From Guillardia theta CCMP2712 (taxonomy: Eukaryota; Cryptophyceae; Pyrenomonadales; Geminigeraceae), in the NCBI RefSeq assembly GCF_000315625.1, contig NW_005434613.1, positions 375,034 through 439,033 of the forward strand: a stretch of 64,000 nt of DNA. Direction: 5' to 3'. Under the pieces are notes generated by a model that saw only the letters and a program-made list of their open reading frames with translations, made no database searches and was not told the origin of the DNA. Position 1 is the first letter of the stretch. Every line of letters starts with the position of its first letter. Below are positions 25,351 through 37,749 of the stretch, piece after piece. The position numbers and the translations under genes are program-made.

Positions 25351-26728
25351 TGATCTGGTTGTTTTGGACTTCAGGTTCTCAAGACAGATCGTCGAACACG
25401 GGTTGGAAATTCATCTCCACTAAAGGCAGACCTAAACAAAATTCAGTATTCTGTGGGATTAATACATCAAGGTATGAATTCTGAGGCTTGCACATTTTAC
25501 GCTCATGAGATCAACAACAACAGAGATTCACGATCACGACTTCCTTGCGAACACATGTTCGCAAACATAGGAAATAAGGAATCATGAAGGCAACAAAGAT
25601 ATGCGGGAGAAGGAGGAAAAGGACCAAAGGAATGAGCATGCGAAGGCGAGAGAAGAGGAGGCGGAGAGGGAAAGGGAAAGGGAAAGGAAACTAACAACGA
25701 ATGAGCCCAGGAGGAGCAGGAGGGTCACGAGGGTTAGCGGCAGCGGTATATATTGGGCGCGCGGCGATTCAGCCATGCTGTGCCCTAGTCATATTGACAA
25801 GTACTCCACGACTGAGGGGTATACCATGAGACATGTAGGGGGGGTGTTTGATAGAGTACCCCTCCATTTTAGGTGAAATTATACGGTAACAAGGATTGTA
25901 GAATCTGTAGAAAGGGGTAGGGGTGTTAGAAGGAGGGTAGTGGGAGGGGTGGTGTCTCTTGGTTTGAAGGGTGCGAGTCATGGACCGCGAAAGATGGAAG
26001 ACCAGAAGTGCCCTGACCGGGCCGGCCGGGCCGCGCCGCAATGCGGCGTGACGGTCCGGCACAGCCCCGAGGCCGGGGGCGGGCCACGCGGCGGCGCGGG
26101 GGCTGCGGCCCCCGGGGCCAGGCTTCAGTGTCCAGGCCATCTCATCAGTGATCGCGTAAAACTGTATGAATACCTAGCTCAGCGGCATTTGTGACTCGGA
26201 TCGGAAGGCCGCTGAGTGCTTGGCATATTAGCCGATGATCACTATAGTATGGCATGTTGTGTAAGAAGCTTGCCATGATGATCAAAGATAAACCAAGCCC
26301 AGGCTGGAAAATGCATAGCGAACTTCCGATCATCGAAATCCCCATTCAGAAAGAAAGCAATACTGTGACTGAGACGCCGGAAAGTTCGTCATCACGGCAT
26401 CGCGGCTCCGAGTGGACTGAGGCTGCAAACCATCATGAAGCTGCAATACCCACGCGTAGCATCGAAGCGCGGGGTTTGCCACTCCTCTTCTAGCACGCGA
26501 TAGGCTTTGATTCGACCAGGCGACTTTAGAAGCTCTGGGTCAAGGGGCTAGATACCCTACCTAGACATCCCTCGCCGCCGTTGACAGAACCAGCCTCGAG
26601 CTCCTCCTCTGCCTTGAGCCAGGCTTCCACAGGAAAACGGCCACCAGTACCGGCTTTATTCACAAACATACCATACCATGCTCAGAGATCTATCAGTCGG
26701 ACTATCACACATGCTACGTCACACGCAA
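25351..26728. other. Intergenic spacer between the giant gene and the small secreted protein
   Basis: No convincing coding region. It holds a purine-rich stretch (25600-25700), a segment dense in G4/C4 runs (25840-25960), a GC-rich island (about 26005-26135, many CCGG/GGCC words) and a 9-bp perfect inverted repeat (26178-26186 with 26208-26216, 21-nt loop). Short ORFs here have no recognisable domain or start context. Confidence 0.6.
25747..25756 (-). promoter_or_regulatory. Possible TATA element upstream of the giant gene
   Basis: On the minus strand the sequence reads CCAATATATA about 400 bp upstream of the start codon at 25350. It is the only good TATA-like string in the spacer. The distance would imply a long 5' UTR or a 5' UTR intron, so the assignment is weak. 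Confidence 0.25.
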
Positions 26729-27253
26729 TCAATGGAGAAATGCTCGCCAAGCACATAGCGCCACACAAATCAAGGACGTCAGGCTCCAGCTGGTGAGGGT
26801 CCTGGGAGCAGCGCTGTAGGTGTAGCCGGCTTTAGTGACATCTGCCTCTGTCATGGCGCACCCCTGATACTTGACGTAGTCGCCACCAGTACCCTTCTCG
26901 CAAGGAGCACTGGCTGCAACCTTGGAAACAGTAGAAGTCGGGGCTCCGGTGCAGCCTGAGGCGGTGTAGCTCTCGAAGTTGAACACGCCGCTGGTCGTGT
27001 TGCAAGTCATCTTGACATAGTATGTGGTCCCGCTGCTGATCGTGGGATAACAGTTGCCGGTCTTAGCAGTGGACTCCAAGGAATTCTTGGCAAGGTAGAC
27101 ATCATCCACGGCCAACTTCTTAGAAGACCCAGTGCAGGTAGTGTCAGAGGACGAGTAGGAGAGGTACTCGTAGAAGACAGATGGCTGTGCCTCTGCCACC
27201 GTAGCAAGCAGGCAGCACATCACAGCCAAGGAAGCAGCTAGTCTCGCAGACAT
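26729..27253 (-). CDS. Small secreted cysteine-containing protein, possibly GPI-anchored
   Basis: The frame is open further upstream, but the start at 27253 is chosen because it begins a clear signal peptide (MSARLAASLAVMCCLLATVA, cleavage likely after AEA). The mature part has six cysteines spread over about 150 residues and is Ser/Thr rich. The C-terminus ends in a hydrophobic stretch (SLTSLICVALCAWRAFLH) preceded by small residues, which could be a GPI-attachment signal. It is a single exon of 174 residues. A TATA-like TTTTTATTTGG lies about 40 bp upstream on the minus strand. No domain family is recognised; an extracellular location is inferred from the leader only. Confidence 0.65.
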   Translation of the reverse strand: MSARLAASLAVMCCLLATVAEAQPSVFYEYLSYSSSDTTCTGSSKKLAVDDVYLAKNSLESTAKTGNCYPTISSGTTYYVKMTCNTTSGVFNFESYTASGCTGAPTSTVSKVAASAPCEKGTGGDYVKYQGCAMTEADVTKAGYTYSAAPRTLTSWSLTSLICVALCAWRAFLH

Positions 27254-27814
27254 GGCGTTCGTACCCTCCGCTCCTCCTGCCCGTGCCAAATAAAAAGCGA
27301 AACCCCCCGATATTCCCCCACCCGTACATTCCCCTATTCTCCACCCACCCTGCCAAGAGGTAGCCCTCAAAGCGTCCTACCCTTCGAGGATTAGAGGGGT
27401 CACTGCCATCACCACCCCTTGATCAATCAAATTGGAGCAGTCAATTACAGGGGTGGGGTGCATGTCGGCCCAGAGGGTGGGGTAGGGTCTATAAACAAGT
27501 TCATCACTGACGGGTGCTGAAGTTGACAAGAAGTACCACCCCACCCCCGATTGGTGAGGGATCATCGGATCTGACGGGGGTGCAAGGGGGTCCGTTGTTG
27601 TCAAGGCTGCTAGCTGTCTGGCTAGCTGCTGTTCAACGGTTTGACCCTTCTCCTCGAGTAAATTCTACGGTTGACACTGCCAGGATGGACCATCATGGCA
27701 TTGCTCTCAACTACTTCTACTCTGCCATACGAGGCTGCTGCACTCGCACTGCTCCTGCGACAGTTCGACGGCTCTCGGATAGTCTTTCATGTAGGAGCAG
27801 GGATACATAGCCGT
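27254..27814. other. Spacer between the small secreted protein and MAP65
   Basis: Non-coding as far as I can see. It is notable for irregularly spaced runs of four or more C or G (27300-27570), similar in texture to the spacers near 25.9, 35.9, 48.5 and 56.0 kb. The 3' end of the MAP65 model abuts it. Confidence 0.5.
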
Positions 27815-30770
27815 CTATTGCCAGGAACCGACCGAGTCATGCCACTGACTTTGACATCGGCTTTGAATTTGATATCCGTTGATATCGGCAATCCCTGAAA
27901 GAGCCGGTGATGTACGTGTGGAGAGACTCGCGACAAAGGTGGTGGTGGTGGTGGTGGTGGTGGTGGTGGAGGAGGAGGAGGAGGAGGAGGAGGAGGAGGA
28001 GGAGGAGGGAGGAGAGAGGAGGAGAAAGTGCAAGGATAGGAAGAAGAAGAAAATGAGGTAGAGGACGAGGGTGTAGAGGACGATGACGTAGTGGACAGAG
28101 ATGCTGAAGATGAGGAGGTGGAGAACGAGGAGTTACGGAGGGGAAAAAGTAGAGATGGGAAGATGGAATAAAGTAGCAGGAGGAGGAGGAGCAGGAGGAG
28201 CAGGAGCAGCAGGAGGAGGAGCACGAGCACGAGTAGGAGGAGGAGGAGGAGGAAGAAGAGGAAGAGTACGAGTAGTAGTAGTAGGAGGAGGAGGAGTAGG
28301 AGGAGGAGGGAGATAGGCTTCAGCTCACCACTGGCTTGATCGATCTTGGAGAAGTCCAGCTTGCCGATACAGGACGCTGGCTCAGCATTCTTCTTGCTCT
28401 CTTGCCCTTCAGCAGGCACCTGCTTGCTCTCGTTCTCCTTGTTCGCAGCCTTGACAACTGCCATCCGTCAGTCATCCCTTGCTCCTCCCTGCCTCCCCTC
28501 CACCAACTCCACGGACATGCCCTCCACTTCCCCTCCATAGCCTTCCCACTCTGTCCTCCTCCCTCTCAGTTAGCTCCCTCTCCATCCCACCTGAGCTCAC
28601 GGCCGACCGGAGCTTGGAGATCGCCGAGTGCGGAGCTGACTTCTCAGCAGGAGTCCCATCCCCAGCTGCCCTCGAAGGTCCTCGAGGGGTCGCGGAGGTT
28701 TGCGGGACCGCGGCCTTCCCTCCCTTCTTCGCTCTCGCCTCCTCCTTTGCCTTGCTGATGGTCTTCTCCTCCTCCTCCAGCTCCTCCAGCGTCCTCACGC
28801 CGTTGAGCTGGAACTTAATCTCGTACGCCTCCTCGAACTCCACGATCGCAGCTTTCAGCTTCTCCCGCAGCTTCGGCAGCTCCTTGTTGACCATGTTGCG
28901 CACCTTCTCCTCCTTCTTCAGCTGCTCAGCCATCCCTCGTCCGCGACCCAGCAGGCGGTTGGGGTCGGCGAGGGCCTCCTTCATGGCCTCGTCCTCTTGA
29001 TGGATGAAGGCCTTACGGTCCACCAGCTTGATGATCGGCTGCATGGCGGCGAGCCGGTCGCGGGACTGAGCGAGGTACTCCTCGTGAACAAAGAGCGCCT
29101 GCTCGGTGAAGACCTCCTGCTGGGCAGGAGCGAAGGACTTCCTCTCGTCCTCGGTCAACCTCATCTCGTCCCACACTTGGCGGATCGACTCTCTCACTTC
29201 CTGGATCAGCTCCTTCATCATCGCACGCTTCACCTCCTCCAGCCTTCCGATCTCGCTCTCCATGCTGCTCAGGATCGCGCGCGTGATGCCCTCGTGCTGC
29301 TTCTTGAACTCTTCCACCTCCGCCTCCTCCGCCCTTGTCCTCCCCCACAAGGCGTGCAGAGTCTCCATCAGCTCCCTGTGCTTCTCCTTCCTCCCGCTCT
29401 TCTCCTTCTCTAGCTCCTCCAGTCGCACCTGCAGCAGCCATCACGGCGACGTCGGGCAAACAAACTCTTCCTCACCTGAAGGGTGTTGAGGTTTTCCAGC
29501 GTCAGTTTGATTTCCTCCACCGCCAGCAGCTTCTTGTCAACCTCGCAAACTCCCTCCTCCTGCACGTCTCCATCACTTTCTCCAACGGACAAGGTAGAGT
29601 CTGTCGTCACCGACTGAGTGTACATGCCAAGTTCGCACCACAGGGCCTGATGTATCAATCAAGGGCAGCACAGCAAGAAGCATCGCTCAACCTGGATCTC
29701 TTTGATCAATGTCTCTCTCTTCTGGGATCGGTTTTGCTGCTCAACAACATCATCGCGAGCAAGGCACGCTTGACAGCCTTGCCTTCTCCTTCTTCATCTC
29801 CTGGATCCTCGACTCAAACTGCTCGATGCGGTTGAGAGTGAAGTCCGACAGAACCTGAAGGCCCCAGGGGTCAGCGACAGGAGACCTCACGACAAATCGA
29901 CGGCATCTGCATACCTTCAAGAACTTTGTTTGCTCTGTGGTAAGAGTATCATCCAGGTCATAGTACAAAGCACTCAATTCCTCCGCCTGTCCCCAAGTCA
30001 GGATCATTCTCTCGCTCTCTTCGGATTACCCTCGACGACAAGATCGCCGCTCGTTCAGCCTTCTTGGCCTCCAAGACTTCCAAGTACTCTGCCAATATCA
30101 CTTCACCGATCTCTCACCATCTCATCTCTCCCCCACCTTTGTGTGCCGTAAGGCAAGCTCGTAGGGTATCATGAGCTTTCAGCTCGTCGATCTTCGACGG
30201 CTCCCCTACCTCCAGCTCGATCGTGCAGACCCGAGCTCCGACAAGGCGCACCTGACTGACCAGGTTGCACTTGACCTCTTGCGTGCTGCTCAGCTTCGTC
30301 TCGAAGACTCGCTTCACCTCCGCAAACATCTCAGCCTTCGCGTTGTCGCACTCGTAGTCTGTATAGCCGATCTCGTTCCACAACGACTTGAGGGTCGTCA
30401 GAGCTGCTTCTGAAAGCCGAACTAGATCCTCGGGTTGTCCACAAGCTTGAGTTGCACAGAAGTTTTTCAGATCCTGGGGTGTTGTCTCATGGACCTGCAT
30501 GATTTCTGGATCATTACACACAGCAATTGCTTCCTCCGAGCCTGCAAGACCATCTGCTTGCTGTGAAATATCATCCTTACAATCATCGCTTGCGCCTTCA
30601 GCTCCATCTTCCTTGTCGTCAACCACCGTTTGCACAACTTCCTCACTGGGCTGAACAGCCTCGGTTGTGCTATCTTTGTTTTGATTGTCGAGTATTGGAA
30701 ATTTCCACTCCACTCTTTCAGAGTCTGTCGCAACACTGGGACTCTGATTCACTATATTCTCCATCTCCAT
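27815..30770 (-). CDS. MAP65/PRC1/Ase1 family microtubule-bundling protein
   Basis: Exons 30770-30137, 30088-30030, 29986-29915, 29854-29768, 29646-29476, 29428-28591, 28457-28329 and 27894-27815 join in phase to 689 residues. Family hallmarks: an N-terminal coiled coil with LWNEIGYTDYECDN, the second LWGRTRAEEAEVEEF, and the conserved spectrin-type core LLGRGRGMAEQLKKEEKVR then VNKELPKLREKL, which matches the microtubule-binding region of PRC1/MAP65. The family crosslinks antiparallel microtubules at the spindle midzone or phragmoplast. The basic Ser/Lys-rich tail lies after the core. A likely 3' splice site just before the ATG (around 30797) suggests a 5' UTR intron. The last intron is a GGT/GGA microsatellite, so the final exon is the least certain; the 29768 donor is also provisional. 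Confidence 0.85.
27938..28318. repeat. GGT/GGA microsatellite block in the last MAP65 intron
   Basis: About ten GGT units (27938-27968) pass directly into about fourteen GGA units (to 28008), then a longer imperfect GGA/GCA-rich stretch to 28318. On the MAP65 sense strand this is a polypyrimidine tract. ORFs reading it as poly-Ser, poly-Leu or poly-Glu are artefacts. Confidence 0.9.
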
Positions 30771-30959
30771 CCGTCTGATTTGCCAAAATAACTTCTGCAA
30801 AGAAAGGATCAGTGAATACCTAGATGTCACACATAGGATGAAAATAAATCATGTCTGTCTCGTTCCAATCTACGACAAATGTCTATGAAGGGTAAAGACA
30901 TCCAAGAGAAAGCAGAGTAGGAAGCGCAGAGGAAAGCAATACACCGTGATAAATTTCTG

Positions 30960-31330
30960 CCCTATCCCTCCTAGTCTCTCCTCTCTCCCTCTCCCTTCTA
31001 GTCTCTCCTCTCTCCCTCTCCTCTCCCTTCTAGTCTCTCCTCTCTCCCTCTCCTCTCCCTTCTAGTCTCTCCTCTCTCCTTCTCCCCCCTACTCCCCTCC
31101 TCCCTCGCCCAGTCTCCTTGCTCCCTATCCTCTCCCTTCAAGTCTCTCCTCGCTCCCTCTCCTCTCCCTTCTAGTCTCTCCTCTCTCCCTCTCCTCTCCC
31201 TTCTAGTCTCTCCTCTCTCCTTCTCCCCCCTGCTCCCCGCCTCCCTCGCCCAGTCTCCTCGGCTCCCTCACCTCTCCCTTCTGGGCTCTCCTCTCTCGCT
31301 CTCCTCTCCCTTCTAGTCGTCTCCTCCCTG
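30960..31330. repeat. CT-rich minisatellite next to an assembly gap
   Basis: Imperfect tandem copies, roughly 32 bp, built from the words CTCCTCTC, CCCTCTCC and CCTTCTAGTC repeat about ten times. Copy-to-copy changes are small. It runs up to the N block at 31385, so the array probably continues in the gap. Confidence 0.85.
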
Positions 31331-31384
31331 CGCCCTCCACGTTGCGGGGTGGGTCTCGTGTGGGGGGGGGTCGGGTACGGCTCG

Positions 31385-31690
31385 NNNNNNNNNNNNNNNN
31401 NNNNNNNNNNNNNNNNNNNNNNNNNNNNNNNNNNNNNNNNNNNNNNNNNNNNNNNNNNNNNNNNNNNNNNNNNNNNNNNNNNNNNNNNNNNNNNNNNNNN
31501 NNNNNNNNNNNNNNNNNNNNNNNNNNNNNNNNNNNNNNNNNNNNNNNNNNNNNNNNNNNNNNNNNNNNNNNNNNNNNNNNNNNNNNNNNNNNNNNNNNNN
31601 NNNNNNNNNNNNNNNNNNNNNNNNNNNNNNNNNNNNNNNNNNNNNNNNNNNNNNNNNNNNNNNNNNNNNNNNNNNNNNNNNNNNNNNNNN
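31385..31690. other. Assembly gap (306 N)
   Basis: A run of N flanked on the left by a CT-rich minisatellite and on the right by A-rich single-copy sequence. Translations crossing it are meaningless. It lies between the MAP65 5' region and the 3' end of the SET-domain gene, so an exon there cannot be excluded. Confidence 0.99.
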
Positions 31691-31976
31691 AGAAAAAAAA
31701 TGTACCCCATTCTTGGCCCCATTGTAAGAAGGCCCCATTGCATCGTCGTGTTCTATTTTAACCCCCAACCTTGTATGTACACTCAACTACAAAAATGACG
31801 ATCTTTGTGTTTCTCTAGTTTTGAAACCCAAAATCATCGCTCGATCGTAGAGCATTTTCCCTATTCGCATTCAAGACGGGATGTTACGATTGATTCACTC
31901 AGGAGAGAATGTATTGTTTGTCTCATTTTTGTCCATTTCCATCGTACAAAAGGAAATAAAAGGAAATGAAATCGTA

Positions 31977-33252
31977 TCACTTTGAAAGTTCTTCCAAGGC
32001 TCTTGCGATGGCTCTTTTCTTTTCCATCCGAAACATTATCGCAGTTCGCATTTTATGGGACATCTCTCCCTGCAAACCAAAAAAGAAAAAGAAAGAAAAA
32101 GAAAAAATCAACATCAGCATTCTTATAGTTCACTGCTGGAAATCAGATCATGTCACCAACCTTTTGCAGAAGGATTTCATCATCATCCAAAGTCGTGCTG
32201 AATCTCTTCAATGTTGCCTCGAGGCCTTGAGCATCGAGGCCCATGCACACATATGGAATCCCTTGGACTGGCTCGGACGTTGCAGGCAACAAGAGCTGTT
32301 TCACATCATGGCTATTGCTGGATTCGACAAACCCGTAGTCTTGTATGATCCTGTCATTGTTGAGATTCCCACCACCGTAGGGGAAATTAATTTGCTGTCC
32401 CGCAAAAATTTTCTTCCCAGCAATAATCTGAAACAATCCATCACGCGTTGCCTTCAACTGGTGAGGAGAGGCTGCATCGTGGTTGAACATGTCAATCATT
32501 GGAATCAGGTACTTGACAGCACCATCTTCATTCGTGTAGATTGTGAGGACTCGACTGACAATCTGGTACACACCCCAAAGAAACTCTTCCCACGTGAACT
32601 TAATGTCGTTCGAAAGCCCAACCTGGCTGGCTTCATACGTGCTTCGCAACATTGCAACCCTCGACTTGGTTTCCTGTATCACTGCATCCCATTCCAGCGC
32701 ATTCAGCTCATTTTCACTGTAGAACTCTGTTGTGTCGCATTGCTCATACTTGGGCAGCATATCAAAGAAAGGTTGAAACCACCCGTTTCTCCTCCGCTCT
32801 TCGTCCTTCTCGATCCTAACTAGCTGAGCAGCAGCATATCCAGGGTTAACGCCATCAGATCCAAGATTCAAACAGATATCTCTAGGGATGGATACTATCA
32901 CTTCTCCTTCCTCAATGTTTTTCTCGGCCGCTACTCCTCTCAGGCCATCGAAGTCGGCTATCGCAACCTTGGAAACCGAAGCACCTCCCGCCTTGAGCCA
33001 CTGAAAGAATCTCTCGCTATCCGCAGAATCTATCCTGCTCGCTTTCCCCGCCAACGTTGGCTTCGCACCGAAACCCTTTGCGACTGGAGCTCCCTTCTTC
33101 GGACTCTTCTTCGCCATCATGAGCGGTGCCATATTGCTCTGCCGAGGAACAGTCTTGCCGCATCTCAGAGGGAGTTGGCAATGAAATGCGCTTGTAGTCG
33201 TCAAGGCCTGGATGAACAGTACAGACAGTGTCGTCAGAGTGCAAGATGGCAT
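31977..33252 (-). CDS. Plastid-targeted SET-domain protein lysine methyltransferase (Rubisco LSMT/SETD3-like)
   Basis: Exon 1 is 33252-32161 and exon 2 is 32069-31977, separated by a 91-nt intron, giving 394 residues. The N-terminus is a bipartite leader: a hydrophobic signal peptide ending at TTTSAFHCQLPLRCGK, with the SAF motif typical of import into secondary red plastids, followed by a basic transit peptide. The SET domain shows GLRGVAAEKNIEEGEVIVSI, the N-H motif in YLIPMIDMFNHDAAS and the terminal Tyr segment in NNDRIIQDYGFVES. A Rubisco-LSMT substrate-binding-like helical C-terminus ends with EKKRAIARALEEL in exon 2. The family trimethylates lysines of Rubisco large subunit or plastid aldolase in plants, and histidine in actin (SETD3). 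The substrate here is unknown. Confidence 0.85.
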
Positions 33253-33790
33253 CTTCGATCAAGCCTCTCCTCCTCTCCTCCTCCTCTACTATTCCCTTCC
33301 TCCGACGTACATGTCGGCCTCCAAAGTAACGGGTTCGTAACGAATCAACCTGAGAGTTCACGGCGGGGCGGACTCGGTGAGTCGGCTTTGCCACGGTACT
33401 ATTCAAAGGCTTGAACCGGCCCGGCCGCGGCGAACTGGGTACCGTACGTGAATGCCCGGCGCGTGCGGAGGCGGCCGGGGCCCGGGCATCAGGAGAGGCT
33501 CGGGGACAAGGCTAACGTCGAAAGTTCGGACCAACAGACTCTGTGACTCCGAGCCGCGACTGAGTCACTACTACGGTATCTCACTGCCACTGAGCCTGCT
33601 ATTTCCCGCCGGATTCGGCATCATGCCCATCACTACAGACTGGAAGGCAAAACAGAGACTGCAGGTTGGCTTTCAATAAACAAAGTTTAGAACATCGACT
33701 GGCAACATGCCTCGCTACAGTGTGGCGTCAGCATGGGCAAGGAAATGACAACTTGTAGAAATCTGAAGATGGCATTGTCCTAAGATTGGC
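33253..33790. other. Spacer with GC-rich island upstream of the SET gene
   Basis: No coding region supported. A GC-rich block (about 33405-33500, CCGGCC/GGCCGG words) is followed by sequence with GACTGAGTCACT-like words. It resembles the islands at 26.0, 36.1-36.4 and 39.1 kb and may hold the SET-gene promoter. Confidence 0.5.
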
Positions 33791-34848
33791 TTAGTGAGCG
33801 CTTTCCTGGAGAAGACATGTAAGCTGCAGGTTTTCTGAGACACACAACAAAGGGGGAAGAACCTTGACGTATTCATCGTAAGCTTTCTGTAAGAGAGAGG
33901 TCAGAGCTAATTCGAACGACATCAAGTCAATTGTGCACCTGGTCCATGAGATCCTTGAAAGGAGCAGAATCTCCGACCTCAATCTGCATGAAAGGATTAC
34001 CGTACATTCAGAGAAGGACGAGTTGCAGTCAGCAACAAGATCAGTTGTTTGTGAAAGGAAACGTGAAACTGGCAACGATTGGTGAAGTGATGATGACGGG
34101 GAGATCAGCTTCGAACCTTGATCATCCAGCCCTTGTCGGTAGGGGAAGAGTTGACAAGGCTTGGTTCGGAAGAGAGGGTGTCATTGACTCCGATGACCTT
34201 GCCTAAAAAATCCAAGTCACCAATGCAAATCTCGGGACTCTGATGTAAACGGAACCTGCCAAAGGGCTGTAAACATCGGCAGCAGCCTACCATCGACATC
34301 CATGTCAGCAGAACTGTAAGATCAGGAACATTGAAAGCACCTTGACAGATTCCACAGCTCCGAAGCTGTCGCCCGCCTTATACTCAGATCCCTGATGAAG
34401 CCATCAACAACACACCAGCACCTATATGCAGAACTCACCACTTCTGGGAGGTCAACATATACAATTTCGCCGAGTTCCTGTTATTACTCTCGTTACCCTC
34501 TCAACAACTCCGATCAAGGTTCTGCATCGCCACGTCACCTCCTGCGCATGAGCAGAGATCCCCAGAGTGGCAGTCTTGTTGTCAAGCTTAACCCATTCGT
34601 GCGACTTGGTGTACTTGAGTTCGGCGGCCTTTAGGGAAGCTGTACTTTCAAGTCAGAACACTGCAAGTTTGAAACTCTGTTGCACTCACACACTGAGAAG
34701 CATCTGAACTGCTGGCGCACAGCGACTGATCTGGCGAAAGCAGGTGCGCTGCGACACTGATCAGCCTCTTGCCACTTGTCGTTGATAAGAGTCACCGTCT
34801 TCCGATGGAGCGGGCAAGAACAGGAAGGGATTGAAGCATGATCTGCAT
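33791..34848 (-). CDS. GCSH: Mitochondrial glycine cleavage system H protein
   Basis: Nine exons join in phase to 186 residues: 34848-34796, 34748-34690, 34639-34539, 34477-34439, 34391-34341, 34286-34256, 34202-34117, 33983-33939, 33886-33791. A basic presequence (LARSIGRR, then [14 protein letters not shown]) suggests mitochondrial import. The core [40 protein letters not shown] and [20 protein letters not shown] is unmistakable H protein; the Lys in ESVK is the lipoylation site. DKGWMIK and a helical tail follow. H protein shuttles the aminomethyl group between P, T and L proteins in glycine decarboxylation, which serves photorespiration in algae. The last exon could splice further; the stop at 33791 is the simplest reading. 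Confidence 0.9.
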
Positions 34849-36509
34849 TACAGATACATTGTCATCATGAGACCAAGAGCATTTCGTATTGGAACGTTCG
34901 GATTGAAACATACTTCCTCGCCCCGACAAAAATTTTACAGCAGCAATCAAGAATCTGCTCATCATCTAATGCCGTAGAACAGCAAACGAGATTGTTTAGG
35001 ACAAATCGTTTCGGATCTAGCTATATCATCTTGTCCAGCGCCAAGATCAATCTTCTTAACCCCAGCAAATCCTCTTACTACTGGCAAACACGCAATCCAT
35101 GAGTGCATGGGGGAACCAAATACATCTCAAACACCAGGTCACACATTGTCGTTCAACTGGAAAGCATAAGACGGGCAAGCGATCTTGCGGCCATTTAAAC
35201 ACTGGCTCAACAACATTGCTCATCATTTTCTTCCATCCCCCTTTCTCTCCGCTCTCATCCCGCGCTCTCCGGATTTCCGTACGAAGCCGCCATGATGAGA
35301 AGGATCTAAAGGGGCTCTGATGGGGTGGGGGGTCCTCTTTCGATCGTTATTAACTCGAAACATAGTTATATAAAATGTTATTATTATTATTTTCATACAA
35401 TTGTTTCATAAAACATTTCTAAAATAACAGTAGAATTTACTAATAAGCGATTAAAGCATTACTAACAGTCAAAGATAGCCAATGCGCGGGGTGGGTGTGG
35501 AAACGTTTCTCCGGGGTTACTGCAATTCACAGTACTGAATTGCTTTCATAAAAATATTAGTGAGAAAGGTTTTGTAGACTAAACTTATTGTAATACTATA
35601 TATTACAAAGACATGGGGTAAACACTGGTATTTCGAAAACTTCTTTGGGACTTTACAGCTGATCCACAAATTCTTTGGTAGCAACCTCTTTCCGCGGTTT
35701 TTCAGACTACCCTACCTTATCACCCCATTTTTCAATGTACCCTATCAGAGGATACATATACCCCAACAATACTGTGCGATTTGGTTTCAAAAAGTACCCC
35801 TACTTTTCTACCTCTACCCCCTTCAGATATTGTTCACCCCCAGTTCCCCCACTGGCACTATGCGTGTGCTTTTCTCCCCAACACTGCAAGTCCAACCACC
35901 CCCACCCCCATCGATATCACCCCACCCCCGCAAATTCTGTCTGAACAATGAAGCTGATGTCCCCACCCTCCGCTATCATACGAATACCACCCCTGATTTC
36001 TTCAGGAAAACCAAAAAAATTACCCCTACCCACCTATTTAAAACTTGTGCACCCTACCCCCCATTACATCGTTTACACCGAGTTCGCCGGGCTTTTGACT
36101 TGGTGAGGTGGCCCGGGCGCCCGGCGCCGATTCAAGTTTATTCAGTGTGCCCGGGCCCCCGGCGGCGGTGGCCCCGGCGTCTGGCCCGGCCCGGGCCAAC
36201 CCGCTGAGTAACGTGGGACACACTACCGTACTGTTCTGGGAAACTTGAAACGTACCGTAGGCTCACCGTGTGGCACTGAGTCCTTCAACGGCCGCGAGCC
36301 GGCGGCCGGGAGAGTCACATCAGTGATGGGCCCCAAGTTCACACCGGCGGCGCGCCGCTGCCGCCCACTGCTCACTGTGCGCGGCCCGCCTCTGGCAGTG
36401 GCACCGTGCCAGACTGAGAGTCACTGAGTGACTCGCTCACTGATCGGACGGTCAGCGCGGCAAGTGGCACCAGTTCTGGCAAAGTGCGCCCGGAGTCTGT
36501 GAGTTTGCT
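34849..36509. other. Long spacer: AT-rich patch, C4-run region and GC island
   Basis: No gene recognised. Three compositional zones follow one another: an AT-rich patch (about 35340-35640, runs such as TTATTATTATTATTTT), a region of closely spaced CCCC runs (35690-36060), and a GC-rich island (about 36095-36440) with repeated CCCGGGC/GGCCCGG words and several CACTGAGT-like words. The part nearest 34848 is presumably the GCSH promoter. Confidence 0.5.
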
Positions 36510-36893
36510 TTATTCAAGGAAATACAACTCCGAACGGATCTTCGAATGACTGCAATAGTTCTCCTTGATGCCCCTGAGCACTGGCATGAAGAGCCCGCAA
36601 ATGTTCGAAACAAAGTGTCATCCTTTGTTAGAAGTAGAGATGAAAATTTATCCAGGGTAGTAGCGGACGCCGCAGCAGGACTCACCATCGGGAGGGTTCC
36701 AGACCTGGACAGGGTTCGACGAATCAGGAAAGGATGTCTACACCATCAGGAAGGGAAAAGGCATTACCTCTCCAGAGCTGGTGTTGTCCGGCATGTCAAC
36801 AATGGCACCCAACTGCGCAGTTCCATCACCTTTGAACATTGATACGTTGGGGGATCCTCCGTACAGGCACTGGGTGATTTGCTTTCCAAACAT
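36510..36893 (-). CDS. Unrecognised small protein (71 residues, three exons)
   Basis: Exons 36893-36768, 36704-36686 and 36580-36510 have good splice sites and matching phases. The product starts MFGKQITQCLYGGSPNVSMF, contains DMPDNTSSGE, VWNPPD and a basic/aromatic tail, and ends ELYFLE. AATAAA overlaps the stop (36509-36514). A 3' splice-like sequence sits directly before the ATG, so further 5' exons may exist and this may be the C-terminal part of a larger protein. The family is not recognised. Confidence 0.4.
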
Positions 36894-37461
36894 CTGTCAC
36901 CCAAGAGGTCAGCAAGGCAGAGGACGTTCGGTAACTACAATCAAATAAAAAAAGGGGGTAGAAGAAATTCCTCGGAGTTGTTGCCGATTTTTCTGACTTT
37001 CGAACAAACATCCACTCTACAGAATACCTTTTCTTTGAAACAATTTCACTGTATCACCGCTACATCGAAAGGGAAGAATTATCACATCGAGAGCACAAAG
37101 CCTATCCATCTCATGTGCAACATTGAGTGTCTACGGATAAACGATTCTCTTGTAGGAAAACCCTGTGCCTTCGTTTTGGCAATTTTCAGCAACTGTCAAT
37201 CCACACTATCACAAAGTGATTTTCACAGACTTTGAACTTCTGCAAAGATTCATCAATGTCCTCGGACACATTGAACAATTGGGATCAAGTATCGAATATC
37301 AACTGACCACTACATCCTACAATTTTTCCGATATTGACATTCTTTGGATAACTAGACTGACGGGTCTTTCCTTCCGCACAGTTCACTCCAAAACCATCTC
37401 TATAGCACTCGTTTCAGCACTGTTGTCTTCCTTTACAGGAAATTTCTACTCACAATTACAT

Positions 37462-37577
37462 CTCATCTCATCTCATCTCATCTCATCTCATCTCATCTCA
37501 TCTCATCTCATCTCATCTCATCTCATCTCATCTCATCTCATCTGATATGATATGATCTCATCTCATCTCATCTCATC
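37462..37577. repeat. (TCATC)n pentanucleotide microsatellite
   Basis: About twenty copies of the pentamer TCATC, with a short degenerate interruption (TGATATGATATGATC) near 37542. It is in the spacer upstream of the glutathione S-transferase gene. Confidence 0.95.
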
Positions 37578-37749
37578 GTCCTCAACCCGCTCCCGCTCCC
37601 TGTTGATCCGAGATATTTCCTCTCCTCTCACACCTCCTGACTGCTCTCCGCCATCATTCCGGGAAACTCGCCGCCATCCTCCGTCTTTAATCACTGCGCC
37701 ATTGGCTGCCCCTTCGCACACTAAAAAGAACCGTTACAATCACAATCGG